Source: Lagopus muta (taxonomy: Eukaryota; Chordata; Aves; Galliformes; Phasianidae). From it: DNA of 64,000 nt. The stretch covers positions 10,354,001-10,418,000 of the forward strand of contig NC_064443.1 in NCBI RefSeq assembly GCF_023343835.1, given 5' to 3'. Below the pieces are notes generated by a model. It was not told the origin of the DNA, did no database searches, and saw only the letters and a list, made by a program, of their open reading frames with translations. Shown piece by piece: positions 38,876-51,236 of this stretch; the first letter of the stretch is position 1, and the number at the start of each line of letters is the position of its first letter. A program made the translations under genes and the position numbers.

Positions 38876-38905
38876 CACCGTGCCTCCTAGACGTGCCTCC
38901 TAGAC
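38876..38905. repeat. Short direct repeat
   Basis: cgtgcctcctagac occurs at about 38879 and again immediately after at about 38892, a 13-base tandem duplication. No function suggested. Confidence 0.7.
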
Positions 38906-40774
38906 ACTCTGGGTAGTTGGCTGCCTTCATTTTAGCAGTGCTAGGGTTTACTAATGCAGACATAATTCAATTAGGGCACCCAGAGGATTGGAGAAAAGCC
39001 TTTATTATTTTTAGTCTAAATAAAAATAGTATCTCAGGCTTCTAGAGTAGTGAAAACACATAGAGCCATGGAAGATGGCTGGACAGAGAACATACATATA
39101 ACTTTTCAACCAGGATTTCCATCAAATTGAACCTGTTTAATTTGGATTTGGCCAGCCCTGTCATGCCCAGGTGTGGGCAATTAGTTCTCTGTATTTAACA
39201 TTGCAGAAATGGCTCTGAGTTTGACTTTGTGGCAGTACATGCAGGGTGCGGCCTCTCAAACAGTACTTAGATGATGAGTATTTTAATCATACCCCCCTCG
39301 GTAAACAGGAAACTCCATTTTTAGTCATGAAGGGATGTTTCAGTGGTACTTGGGGGATTTAAGGACCTAAAGACCCACCTAAGTGTGTACCTAAATCACA
39401 CAGAATCACTGGAAGCATTGCTCCATCCCGTTGCATCCTTTCATTCTCCTTTTCTTCCAGGGTCGTTATGCTGTGTTGTAGGGCAGTGTCAGTGTTTCTG
39501 ATGGTCTGATCATGATGTCAGGGCTATAAGTGGTGATAAGGGCTTTCACAAGGCACAGGTTCAGCAGCCCCTGGAAGGAGGCAGGCAGCACACTGTTGCA
39601 TAAAACCACATACTAAAACATGTAGCATTGTGAGACTGGGAGGATGGCTCAGTCTACAGTTCTTCTCAGGTATAAAATAAGCCCCCCTGCCATCCCAGAG
39701 GGCAGCAAGTACTGTCAGCAGGTCAGTGAAAAGCCTTGCCCAAGCTTCCTTGGTGTGAGAAGGACAAGGGCATGCAGGACTTTCATCCCCGCCTGTCACA
39801 CAAGGTTTTAAGGAGCAAGATAACTTTCTCAGCATGCTCATTCTGTGATTGAGGAGACTTTTACAGCACTGCTGTGACAGAGTGTTTTTATAGCATTGCA
39901 CTGATGGCATTTTATGTCAGGGTCAGACTGTCTTTGGCCTGTGTGTTGTTTTGTTTTTGTTTTTTTTAAATTCCCTCTGCATATGGAGCCATTTCAATGG
40001 ATGAGAGCACAACAGCTGAAAACAGGACTTTTCATTGCAATTTCTGAGCAGCCTTTACTAACTGCTCTCCTAAGGCACTGGGCTTCCCTATGGTACTGAG
40101 TCACATGCTGCCAGGCAAACAAAACTTAGCATAATCTGTTCCATACCTTTTTAACAGCTGTTAAAAAATGCATCAAATGCATGTGTATAGACAACATGCA
40201 CCTCGCCTCTCTGTTGGCATAAATACCAATAAAGTCTCTGAAAAAATGCAAGGCAGCCAAAGACCTGGCCTGTTCCATGCAGGCTTCAAACTGGCAATTC
40301 TGGGCTTGCAAATGCATCAGCAGAGGAACCGTAGCTGTGGGCAAACATTCCCTCCTCCTCCTGCTTACCACCAGCTTCAACCAAATGCTTAAAGAGCAGA
40401 GTGCTCGAGTCCCTGAAGTAAGGTCTGATCTCCCAGTGGTGACCCCAGGCCCCAGCCATTTCCACGAGGAGAGGCAGCACACGGACAGAACTCATTTTCT
40501 GGCAGCTGATGAGATGCCAGCTGATGATATTCAATGGTTTGCTCCTCCTCAAGTCTGTCAGGCGGATTCTGACAGTGGCATGAACTGAATCTTCCAGCTT
40601 CCAAACACCAGAAAGACATGGGACACCTGGTATTGGGCTGGGAGCAGAGTGCTCCCCTTGGTTATCCATTGGTTTGTTCACTGATATCTGCTGTCTTCTC
40701 GTGTACTGAAATGCTCTGTTAGAAATGAGCGCTTTCTCCTTCGCTCAGTAGGAGTACACAAACAGAAAAATCTG

Positions 40775-40873
40775 ATCGAGCTGTAGATGTCCCTGTTCAC
40801 TGCAAGGGAAGTTGGACTCGATGGCCCTTAAAGGTCCCTTCCAACTCAAACGATTCTATCATTCTATGATTCC
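40775..40873 (+). mobile_element. CR1 LINE 3'-end fragment
   Basis: 'tgtccctgttcactgcaagg', 'gaagttggactcgatggccc', 'aggtcccttccaactcaaac' and tail units 'gattctatcattctatgatt'. Sense orientation. It is the CR1 copy nearest to the CHST13 promoter, 4.1 kb upstream of the start codon. Confidence 0.93.
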
Positions 40874-43800
40874 ACGTGGGTGCTCCAAATGGGAAAGCTG
40901 GACCGGCTGTGAGGGCCACAACGTGAGTGCACTGCTGGGCAGGCACAGAGCAGGACCAGCTGCTATGGCTGAGCCCCCAGGTGCAGGAAAGCCACCAGCA
41001 GGCTCCCACCTCAGCCAGGAGCAATGCATCAGCATCCTCTTCTCTTTGTGTGACCCCACATGTAGCCGCTCTGGAGACGGCAGATGGAGCTGACTGGCAG
41101 CAGCTGGTGCTGTGGGCAGCAGGAAGAGAGGCTGAGGCTTTCTGCTGGAAATGTGCAGGCAGCAGCAGTGCACAGAGTAGAAGCTGACTGCAGGAGTCTT
41201 GTGCTGCTGGTGGGAGGCTTGACAGATTTGTTGCTCTTGCTGTCGGAAGTAGCTGCAGTTCCCAGTGTGCTAAGATCAAGGGCAATTGGTTTTCTACCAT
41301 GTACCTGTAAATCCCATCCCTTCTGCCTGTGAGCCTCTAAATCAGACAGCAGAGAACAAGCTCCCAGCTGGTTACAGCGTACAAACTAATGAAATATAAA
41401 TATCTGGTACAAAAGGCAAGCAGGGTCCCTAGCTGCCACCGCTGAATAAAATGGTTGGTGGGAGTTTCCTTCATACCAGTGGTATTTCTAGCAGCAAGTG
41501 TTGCAGGCAGAGAGCAATCCTCAGGGCCTGTAATTTGGTCTGCTCCCATCACTGGTGCTTTTAAAAGAAAACAGCTGCTGCTTTTATTTATTTTTTATTT
41601 TTAAATTGTGGCAGTAAGCAAGTTACATGAATGATTTCTGGACATCTCTTTTGACAGAGGCCAGCATTTCAGGATGAGAGGAGAGTGGCCAGTCTTTAAT
41701 TTCCTTGTCTCCAGGGAGATTTCCCCTGAGACAAATGCCAGAGGATCTCTGGGAAGCGATTACTGTTTTGCTCAGGAACAAAAAGGTCAGCGAGCTATGG
41801 AATTAGCAAGGTTACAATATTAACTACTCAGGCCCAGATGCTAATCCTTACTATCCTTCTTCTGACAAGGTGTGTGGATGTGCTGAACTTTAGGCAGTGC
41901 ATGCTGTCATACCCACAAACTCAGCAGGATTCCCCAGGCTGTGCAGCATCTCTGGGGTCAGTTGCACATTCCCTGCCACAGCCCCTGAAGATTGGGGAGG
42001 TTTTTCAAGGCATCAGCATTACGTGGTAAGAACAAGTGGCAAAATCTACCCATAGATTTTAAAGATTCAACAATCCTCTTATTTTCTGTACTTTTAACTC
42101 TCCAGGTACCTTTCCAGAGATATTTAGTTGTAAATTCTACCTTTTATCCAAACTATTTCTGCTATATTCTATGATTGCATATATTGAGCCTGCAAACAGT
42201 TACTACAGCTCTTAATGGTGAAAAGAAATCCACCCAACAATTCCCTGCTGCTCTGAACTACAGCTGTTGTAAATTGGTACCAAGTGGGCTTAAACACTTG
42301 TGTTTTTTCCCTTTGAAAACCCACGTTCTGCCAATGTAAAAGGCTTGAGGAGATGGTGGAAAAATCAGAGCACTGCTTAAGAAAGCTACTATTTCAGCTG
42401 GCTAATATGAGCAGAACTGGCCTTTTCTTGTTATCAAATATAGCAGAACTGAACACCCTTGATTGATCCAAGGCAAAATAGAAGAGGGTTCCCATTATGA
42501 CAAGGATGGTTCAGATAAGGTGGTAGGAAGACCACCCCACCATTGTGGGGTCTGCAGAGCCAGAAGGGATGGGTGCCTCTGGGAAACTTTCAGAACAAGC
42601 TGTGTACATGTGTGCTCAAGCAGAGGATGAGCTTTGCAAGGTTCTCCTCAGCTGATATTGCACTGATGCCATAAAATTGAGTAACACAGGGCACATTAAT
42701 GCCCACAGAAGATGTGGATGCAGTGTGATAGATACAGTGCTTAGAAAATGGAGAGGAAATTTCCCATCTCTGAGAACTCAGATGCTGGTCTCTGAAGAAA
42801 GCTTGTACCACATCAGTGTAATTCCCTACAGACCCTGGCTGGTGTGGTGAGATTTGGGGGCTGTGGCAATATGCACTGGAGCCCAGCCACCAGCAGATAG
42901 AGGTCTCACGAGCACGAGGCCAAGGTAAAGTGTTGCTGCAGCATTAAACAGCTGAGCACAAAAGCAAAGTTTGCCCTAGAAGGACTCCTTTTCCTAGTAG
43001 CCAGAAAACCAGGACCTGGGGAGGAATTCAGCAGATTCCTCAGTTTCCAGCTGAAACTCATTGCTGTTAATTTTCTATTCATTGTGGTAATCAGACCAAA
43101 GCTTGGGGTTAATCTCACTCAGTGGCAGCAAGAGCCTGGGAAACAGCAATCATTGGGGAAAAACCTGCTGAGAAGACAGTAACGAGGACAGCTAATGAGC
43201 AGGGGGGGAATGGAGCATGCACTGCACCAAAGGAACTGCATCTTTTTGCTAGCCAAAAGCACTCCCTTTTCACCCACAGATCAAATGCATTTCCTCAGCA
43301 TTAACAAATCATTTTCCTCCACGTGGCGTGATTAGTAACCTTTGGCCATTGTTACTGGCCATGAGTGGTGCCCTCACAGTGGTAAATAGTGCTAGCCATG
43401 CTCTGACCCCGTGGTGAGAGGCCCTGTGCAAACAGGGAGCAAGGAAGTCTCTAGCAAATACCTGTTTCTTCCAAGCAAGGCCTCGACCTACCACGTGTGC
43501 CATCACCATCAACTGCTTCCAACACAATGCACCTGAAAATGTGTTTGTTCTTTTGATTATGGTATGTAGCATTAGTGCTGAATGTGTCTGCAGCTGAGCC
43601 CAAGTAAGTACCCCACGCATCTAAAAGATGTGCTTTCTCTCAGCTGAGTCCTGTGGATCTCACCTGGGATAGGAGCACAGACACAGATATCTTTCAGCAA
43701 GTCAGTGCCTGGGATCTGAATGGGATGCTTTACTTTATTTTCTCTGGAGGGAATGAATAACTAGGGTGAAGCTTGACTGCTTCATATTGGTGTTTCTGTT

Positions 43801-44569
43801 GCTGAGCCCAGGGAAGCTGAGCTGAGGGTATGTTCATTGAGTTTGGTCCTCTGGGAACCCTTAGCCAGGTTTTCCAGTGTTCAATCCATAAGGTGGGAAA
43901 GTGAAAAACAGAGTGCGCTTCTCAGCTGCTGAAAAGCAATGGGAAGGGGTTCCCACTGCACAGAGCTGTGCAGTGCCATGGGTACAACCCACCGTGTGTC
44001 CCCTTGTGCTCCGCTCATTCCTTCACACAATGAACTCCTCCTCCTGGCTTAGCTTTACACCAGGGTAGAACAAAGCCTGCCACGTGCGTCCTTTGTCATT
44101 CCCCGCGACTCCTCCTTGAGCTGTCCTCCCTCCTAAAGCCTTTAGGGGATGGAAGGAGTCATCGAGCGTTGGCAGTGGGAACCCCGCTCTCAGCCTGTAT
44201 TTCCAGGCTGGCCTCTGCGCAGGTCCTCCGCAGAGGGGGTTCAGCAGCACTACTGCTATTTCAGAAGCTCAGAGCTCATTTTGCCGGCAGGTACAGAGCC
44301 GGGAGGTCAGGGGATGCAGTATGAGACCTGTACACTCTTGCCTTCTAAAAGCATGCAAAGATAAGGAGAAAAATAGGAGAAAATCCCTCTCCTACATAAC
44401 TTTATTGCTTGGGTTAGCACTGCTCGGGAGCATTGCTTTCAGTTGAACCCTGCAGGATCTTTAAAAAAAAAAAGTATGTTTTAAGGCCACGTAACTTTGC
44501 GATGCTTACGAAGCGCGGAACGTGCTGAGAAAAGCCATCAGCAAACTCCCGAGCCTCGCCAGCACATCA
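40874..44569. other. Upstream flank of CHST13, non-coding
   Basis: Unique sequence rising in G+C toward the promoter, ending in an A-run at about 44462-44473 just before the CpG island. Overlapping ORFs on both strands at 40.8-41.3 kb are GC-driven shadows. Any distal CHST13 control element here cannot be identified by eye. Confidence 0.6.
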
Positions 44570-45010
44570 GTAACTCCTTCCTGCCCGGCGCGAAGCTGCA
44601 AAGCCACGAGGCAGCGGGGCGGGCGGCACGTTCCCGACCCCCGGCTCTCCGCTCCGCGGGGCCGCATGGGGCTGCCTGCGGGGCGCAGGGGGGCGACGTT
44701 CCCCTTCCCGCTGCGGGGCCGCTCGGCTGTCACTTCCTGCCGGCGGCGGCGGCGGGGCGAGGCGGCCGCGGGCGCGGAGCGGGGCGGGGCGCGGGGCCGG
44801 CGGGGGCTCGGCGGGCCCGGGCCGCGGGGCGCTGGGCTGCGCGGCGCCGCCGAGCCGCGGCGGAGGGATGCGGAGGAGCCGGGCCCCGCGGCTGGCGCTG
44901 GCCGCCTGCTTCGGCTCGTTCCTGCTGGGCGTCTTCTACTTCCAGAGCAGCCTCAACCCAGGTGGGTCCCAAACTTGGACGTTGCGAGGAAGTGCGCGGT
45001 TCGTTTTAAA
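44570..45010 (+). promoter_or_regulatory. CpG-island promoter of CHST13
   Basis: Abrupt change from AT-rich DNA to sequence dense in CpG, surrounding the CHST13 start codon. It contains Sp1-type GC boxes (ggggcggg at 44616-44623; ggggcggggc at 44781-44790), a run of GGC triplets at 44741-44756, a NotI-type gcggccgc at 44762-44769, and an ETS-like cacttcct at 44731. I see no convincing TATA box, so dispersed initiation is expected. The exact transcription start cannot be placed from sequence. The long ORFs on both strands here are a consequence of GC-rich, stop-poor sequence and are not called as genes. Confidence 0.8.
44868..44961 (+). CDS. CHST13: CHST13 coding exon 1: cytosolic tail and membrane anchor
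   Basis: First coding exon of a Golgi chondroitin 4-O-sulfotransferase of the C4ST family (CHST11/12/13). It encodes 31 residues plus one base of a split codon. Residues 1-8 are a short basic tail (MRRSRAPR). Residues 9-25 are hydrophobic (LALAACFGSFLLGVFYF) and form the type II signal anchor, matching the position and style of the anchor in C4ST family members. The ATG is the first in its frame, has G at -3, and sits inside the CpG island. The donor is CCCAG|GTGGGT, leaving phase 1, which fits exon 2. An in-frame extension into the intron runs to 45266, but family alignment breaks exactly at the donor, so I end the exon there. CHST11 is the alternative identity; exons 2 and 3 favour CHST13. 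Confidence 0.85.
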
Positions 45011-45982
45011 GCGCTCCGCTGTCCCGGCGTGGGAGCTGTGCCGGGGTTGGGACGGAGCCGCTGTGCTCCGCAAGCGCCCCTTTCGCAGCCGCCAGCAGTG
45101 CTGGATCGCTCGAGCTCAGCGCGTGCTCCTGGAGGTATCTTCCACGCTGGGAAGTGATTCAGTAATTCGGAGCTATGATACAGAGCGCCTTGTGCTGGAA
45201 GGGCTGTGTGTTTCTCTGGCTGCTTTCTGCTCTTTTGGCAAAATGAGCTCCTCTGCTGGGTTTTAACAGTGCGCTCATGTTTTCTGATTACAGCAGCCAT
45301 CCATCAGTGGGGCCTTTAAAGTTACATCTTGAAATGCAGGAGGGAGGTTTGACCGAGATGTTTGTGGGATTGTATCAGTTTCATAAATCTCCCTTTTAAA
45401 GGGGCTGCTCCATCACTTCAATGTGTTTTTCCCTAAAAATGAGAAGTTGTTTGCTGGATAATATTGAAGAGGAGTTGGGTTTCAGTGAGCATTTATTGTT
45501 TGTAGAATAGCTGATAAGATTTATCAAATGAATTCAGTGATCCCAGAGGACCACACTCAGCACTTCATTCCTTGGTAACTTTTTAGAAGGAGACAATCTA
45601 TGCTGTCTTACTTTCATATTAGGAGCGTTCAGTAAGAAAGTGGAGCACTCAATCAGCTCTCATCCCCACGGCTCTGAACAGAGAGGGGACTGTGCTTTAT
45701 GTTGGATTCATTGCCCGGTATTTGGCTGGAAAATGTGGCTGTTTGAAGATTCCGGTTTTCAAAAGACTTCTGCGTCAGCAGAACTTGCTGTGCTTGCTCA
45801 TCCCGTAGCGCTTTGCATGATCTCAAAGCAGAGTTCCCATCAGGTTGAAGCAGACCAGATGGCACAAGGTGCGATGGCATCTCCTGATGGGTTTGGGGTT
45901 CTTCTGTCTGCTATGGGCCAAACTTTGTATTTGGGGGTACTGTGGGTGGCCATGGGACTGAGGATCCCAAACTGGTGCGTAC

Positions 45983-46044
45983 CAGCAGTGTCTGATACTC
46001 CAGCAGTGTCTGATACTCCAGCAGTGTCTGATACTCCAGCAGTG
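45983..46044. repeat. 18-bp tandem repeat, 3.4 copies
   Basis: Unit cagcagtgtctgatactc repeated perfectly at 45983, 46001 and 46019 with a partial copy cagcagtg at 46037. Because the unit is a multiple of three, both strands read as short peptide repeats, but there is no gene support. It lies 1 kb inside CHST13 intron 1. Confidence 0.95.
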
Positions 46045-48902
46045 CTGTCATTGAGGGTGCTGAGCACCATCTGCAGACTTGGGAGCCCCTTGAGTTTCCC
46101 AGAGAGCTGAATTTAAAAGGATATTCGTGTTCTCTAAAATCTGCTTATTTTCTAACCTTGCTGCTGCCTCCCACAACCCGGCCTTCATTTCTATGCCACT
46201 TCTGTCCTTTGTTATTTTTCAGATTATGGTATTTTCTCTCTTTAGTTCAGTGAGAAATTGGCAGTAGCAGAGGAAGGGTCATTCCCCAATGTTGAAAAGA
46301 CGAAAGCTGAAAATTGCTGCATTTCCTTTTGGCTCAAGGGAACGCTAACTGAGGCAATTCACCTGAATGTTAGGAGTTACTAGTTACAGTAATAAGTAAA
46401 CAATTTGCAGGCAAAAATGTCATCTCTAAAGTGATGGTTGCCTTGAGGCTCTTTGGAGTTCTAGTTGCCTGGTGTCATTTGGTTTCTATATAATAATGAA
46501 GAAAAATGCTGGAAAATTCAGCAGTGCTCTGAGTTCTGCTCTGGAGCAGTCAGTTTCTTTTCTCCATCCTTTGCAGGATTCTGCAGGTTGCTTTCCTGGC
46601 TCACCCGTAGTCCATTGCATTCAGTGTAGTGCATTAATCCTTGCTATCCTTGTGTATAGAGATTGACCCATCCCACGACCAGGACAAAATGTGCAGTGGG
46701 GGGGGAGCAGAGCTGAGAGAAACCTTTAAGTCTGAGAAGGGCTCTTTTCAGGGAGCAGGAATTAACTCCTCTGTTGGCACTTCTCATTCCATCCGTGCCA
46801 TTGTGGGCACGGAGAGGTTTGCACTGAATCGGCTGTGCTGAAAGAAGGCTTGCTTGTTCTGCCCCAGGAGCACCCACCCATCAGTGTGTGCTGAAATAAC
46901 TTTGCTCCCAAACAGCCACAAAGCTTGTTATTTTGGGGCAGGGAGGCACTTGTGCTGAAGGCAGTAGCAAAGTCCCTGCTGTCCCTGCTGCTGGAGGCAG
47001 CACGTGGTCTGCTGATGCTTCCTTCGGGTCAGCGATGAGCGGACTCACAGACATGACCAAGGGCAGAATATATGCACCAAAGGAAAGGATTAAGCTGGTG
47101 CCGAGTGTGGTGTCAAGTGAGGTTTGCAAACACAGCTGCACTGCACAGTCACGGGGTTTGACCAGAGCATCACCAGGTCCTGCTGCACCTGGGCCTCATG
47201 CAGTCCCAGCATGGAGCAGTATAGTCCCTTGGAGGGACTTGCTGTGCTGGCGTCAGAGCATGGCCATTCAGGAGAACCCACCTGGCCTAAGAGCCATCCC
47301 TCCTTCAGGGACAGCACAACACGCTGCACTTTTTCTGTGCCCTGGGGATCTCTGCTCATTGTTTCATCTGACCCTGATTGCAGTATGTCTAGACTGATGT
47401 GGTGGTAAATGCTGGAGGCTGCTGATTCTTGTCTGCATCAAAGGATTGGCCATTGCTGGTCTCAGGAATTGTGCTGATTTTAGCAGCAGCGTGGCATGAC
47501 AGTGCTGGTATGGATGCTGGGTAGAGAAATATGGGGAAGAAAGATGAAGGAGGTGAGTGGTATATGGAAAGTCCTGCAGTCAGCTGTGTCGTCAGCTCCT
47601 GCAGACCTCAGTTAATTGTGCAGTGCTGCCATACTGGGGTAGATCTTCTGGGAAAACTGTGAGTAGGCAAATCATACTGATATCCAAAGGCTGCCAGCAT
47701 GGGGCTGGAGGGATGTGTGCATGAACTTGCAGTCTCCTGAGCAGTTACTAAGCAGCTTCTCCGTTCCAAAATAACGTTTCCTGATGTGAGCTGATGGATG
47801 TGAAGTATTTTAGACAACCTTCATCGTCTCAAGGCTTCCACCTCCTCTAACTGGCATTCCTTAAGAAATTAAGTCCTCTTGCAGCTCAGGGAACAATCCT
47901 AGGAGTGCTTGGAAGAAGGGGCACCTTTAACTGCCTGAGGCAAGTAGGGAAGATGAGATTGATCAGTCTGAGCCAGAAACCCTTCACAAAAGCACCAGCA
48001 CTCCTGTTCTTACCCAGTTCTTGCTCTTTCAAGTCCATGCCTTTTGTGTGTTGGAGATGATGAGGAACATAGCAGACAGACTCTGCAAAGCAGCAGCCTG
48101 TGGGGTGGGGGATACTCCTGCTGTTCTAGCTTCTTCCAGTGCTAAATCACCGCCTCCAGTAATAAAGAAGAAAAAACAGTCCAGCTCTAAATGCTGCTTT
48201 CTCTTCTCTGGTTCTGTCCAGCTGCAGAATCCAGCTGTTATTTCTTTTGTCTTTCTAGCAGCACTTGCTTATCGCTGGCTGCTGCACTCATTCTTTCACA
48301 TCCTGCCATCAGCTTGAGCTGTGGGATTTTCATGGGGCTTTGCAGGTCATAGTTGGTCTCTGAGCTGACTCCTTATGAGAGATACCAGAACCAGGACTGT
48401 AGTAGCACCAGGACCGTGACACCACCCCAACTGTTAGATGAGGAACTGTGAAGGTCTGGGATCTGGGAAGCGTCAGGGCTCCATCAGATCTGCTCATCTG
48501 CACCAACCCGTTGGGTTTTCTCTGGGTACTGACAGAGCAAAGCCCACTTCTCTGTTTCAGGTGTGCAGATGCCACTCCACCAGTCCAAAGAAGGACTGGG
48601 GCATTACAGTGGTGGCAGTGCCAGAAGCCACACCACCATGACACGGCACAAGTGATTCAGCTTTGTGACCTCTGCAGATCTGGCCTTTCAAGTTCTCTGA
48701 GCTGTGCGTCCATGGTCAGCAGTTGATCTTTTGAGCTGTCAGGCGGCTCCATCCTTGTGCCTACAGATTTGTCCCTCCAGGGCACAGATTGTTGGTGATT
48801 TGCAGAGGTCCTGTAGGGTGCTGATCCCTGAACCTGCAAATGCACTTAGCCTGAACGGAGTCATGTAGATATCAGCAGATCTTTTCAAACCAGGGATGTT
48901 GT

Positions 48903-48908
<6 letters not shown>

Positions 48909-48948
<40 letters not shown>

Positions 48949-48962
48949 TTTTTTTTTTTTTT
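48909..48962. repeat. (TA)n microsatellite joined to a poly-T run
   Basis: About 18 TA units (48909-48945) followed by aaa and about 15 T residues. It is a self-complementary, easily melted tract likely to vary in length between individuals and to be an assembly-error risk. It lies in intron 1 of CHST13. Confidence 0.95.
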
Positions 48963-51196
48963 AGAACAAGAAAGAGCTTATTTTAGACCTCAGTTCCTCC
49001 CCATTGTTTAGAGATATTTTCAGGCTAAAATTCAGGCACGACCAAAGCTGAGGGCAGGTCCCCACTGACCCAGCAGGCGCAGAGCCCTTCAGATAAGCAG
49101 GGCTGTGAAACTGAAGAAGCCCCTTGAGATCGTGCTGCTTTTTCTGCTGTGTTTTGTTTTGTTTGCTTTTGTCATGGGGCACTTCTGCTGGGCTCAGGTT
49201 GCTATCAAGTCCAGGGGGCAGCTGCTGCCCTGGCAGCCGGCACTGACCCAGCGCTCAAAGTGCACTGCATGTGGCTGCAGTGCGTTGGGCAACGTGGGCT
49301 GGATGGTCCCCAGGGCTGCCATGCTGGGAGATGTGAAATGCCATCGCTGTGACCCCTCGTGGTGGAACAGTCAGCTCGGTGCAGTGCTGAAAGCAGAGCG
49401 ATAATGAAGCCCATCTGTTCCTGAGGGCCAGGCATTGAATGAGGAATGCTTTTTCTTGTCTTTCTTGGCTCTGTACAGTTTCCTGAGAATCTCTGATATG
49501 TGTAAGAGGTTTGGGAGGGAGAAAAAGGGGGCTCAGTGTGCTGGGAGTTAACTCTGTGCATGCAGGAAAGATTTACATCTTGATGACTCTTTGCTGCCCC
49601 GCATCCCACAATGTCTTGGCCCCACTGCTGCTCTCTGGAAGCACTCTGCACCTGTGCTTTCCTCTTTGGTCCGACTCCCAGGGTCCCAAAGCTCCAACTT
49701 ACACTGCAAAAAGGGCTCTGGGAACTGTTAGATGCTGGATTTTCATTCTTGGTGGCTGCTTCCCACCAGCATCTGAATAGAGAGCATGACAAGGCCTCCG
49801 TCTTAATCCCAATGCAAACACAGCTGCCTTTCCTAGGACTTGCTAGAAAGCCAGCAAACTACAAAGGCATTAGGTGCTCAGCTCCCATTACTCTCCCTCA
49901 GAACTGAGTACCTGAAGAAGAGTTTTACTCCCCAAATACCTCCGTGAGGCCAAACCAGGGGTGTTTCACATCCAGGCTTTAAGGCATAGCTGGGCAAGTG
50001 CCCAAATCTTCCCTTGTTAAAAGGCAGTTAAAGGCTGTTAGATGTCTGGGAGAGGGGGAACATCTAATCTTCCTTACCTGGGAAAGCCAGAATCAAAGCC
50101 TGAGATGGGCAATGGTGGGTATAAAGAGTGGCTCCATACCCTTGGGAGCCAAACTCCTCTTCATGCATTTTTTTCCTGGGGACCCCCGAATGTAGGAAGT
50201 AGCATGGCAGCCCATGCTTTAGTTTTGTTCCTTTCAGTTTTAATGAGCCAGGAACAGAGCTGATGCTGTGTTTATTGTGTTGGAAGGCGAGCGTGATGCT
50301 CAGAGAGCACACAGCCTGTGTTAGAACAGGGAAGGGAAGGGGAGCCAAAGGACACACTGTGAGAATTGGCTTTGTGTGATTCAAGCCCTGTGCAGAAGCG
50401 ATGCCCAACTTTCCCTGGTGCCAAAAACTTTGCGGGAGTTGACACAGTGTCTTTCAGCAGCCATCGAGATGCTCCCCAAACCAAGGAAGCCTTGTAGTCA
50501 GGTGAACCTGTTCCCATACCATCCAACAGCCTCAGTAATTCTGCTCTCTTCTGACTGGGCTGACCCTCCAGAGCCCTGCATTGCCCTGAAGAATGCTTTG
50601 CAAAGCTGGTGCTGTTTGAACCCCGCAGACAGGACAGTGATTGCAAAAAGAGCAAACACACTGCACTGCCTTGTGCAGACACGCAGCAGATACCAGCATC
50701 TGTATGCCAGTTTGCTGGGGGACTGGTCAGTGCTGGGAAAACAACTCTCCAACGTAGGTTTTATTTTTATCAGGCCTCTTGCAGCAGCCCTTCCTGGGGC
50801 AGCTTCCTAAAGATTCCTGCTCAGAACCTTCCCTGAGCTATAAGGCATGGAAGTGGGAAGTAGCCGCAGCTGGGCAAGGGAACAAGTAGGTTGTGCTGTC
50901 TGATCCTGCTTTCCTCATCAAGCCCCAGAGCTTTTCATGTTTGGCTAAGATAAAAGGGTTGTAAAGTTTTGGGCAGGGTCCGATGGGAATTTGGCTGGGA
51001 AGGGCCAGGAGTTGGTATTTCCTGGGAATAGAAAGCAGTTTCTTACCCTTAAAAGGTAGGAAGGTCTCTCATCCTGCAGGAAGTCTGATATGCTGGGTTC
51101 AGCAGCTACATCTGCAGTGAAGGTGGCTTGTTACCTTTTCCCCCTACAGGAAAGCATTGGCCACACAACCCACATCCTTCAACAGCTCTGTGCTGA

Positions 51197-51236
51197 GGTG
51201 GAAGTCACCATTCAGTGGTGGAAGTCACCATTCAGT
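51197..51236. repeat. Perfect 20-bp tandem duplication
   Basis: ggtggaagtcaccattcagt occurs twice head to tail with no mismatch, within CHST13 intron 1. Identity of the copies suggests a recent event. Confidence 0.95.

Larger units (their letters stand above)
34905..40774. other. Non-coding, nothing identified
   Basis: About 6 kb of AT-rich unique sequence with the small repeats at 38188 and 38876. The 80-codon ORF at 37003 has a plausible-looking start but no recognised homology. Confidence 0.6.

Noticed and set aside
44497..45157. 170- and 211-codon ORFs on the + strand in the CpG island
   Set aside because: GC-rich sequence has few stop codons; composition is Gly/Arg/Ala-rich, frames conflict with the CHST13 exon, and a minus-strand ORF covers the same bases.
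49205..49792. 195-codon minus-strand ORF in CHST13 intron 1
   Set aside because: No domain or homology I recognise, overlapping ORFs on the other strand, and no splice structure; length is within chance for GC-richer intron sequence.
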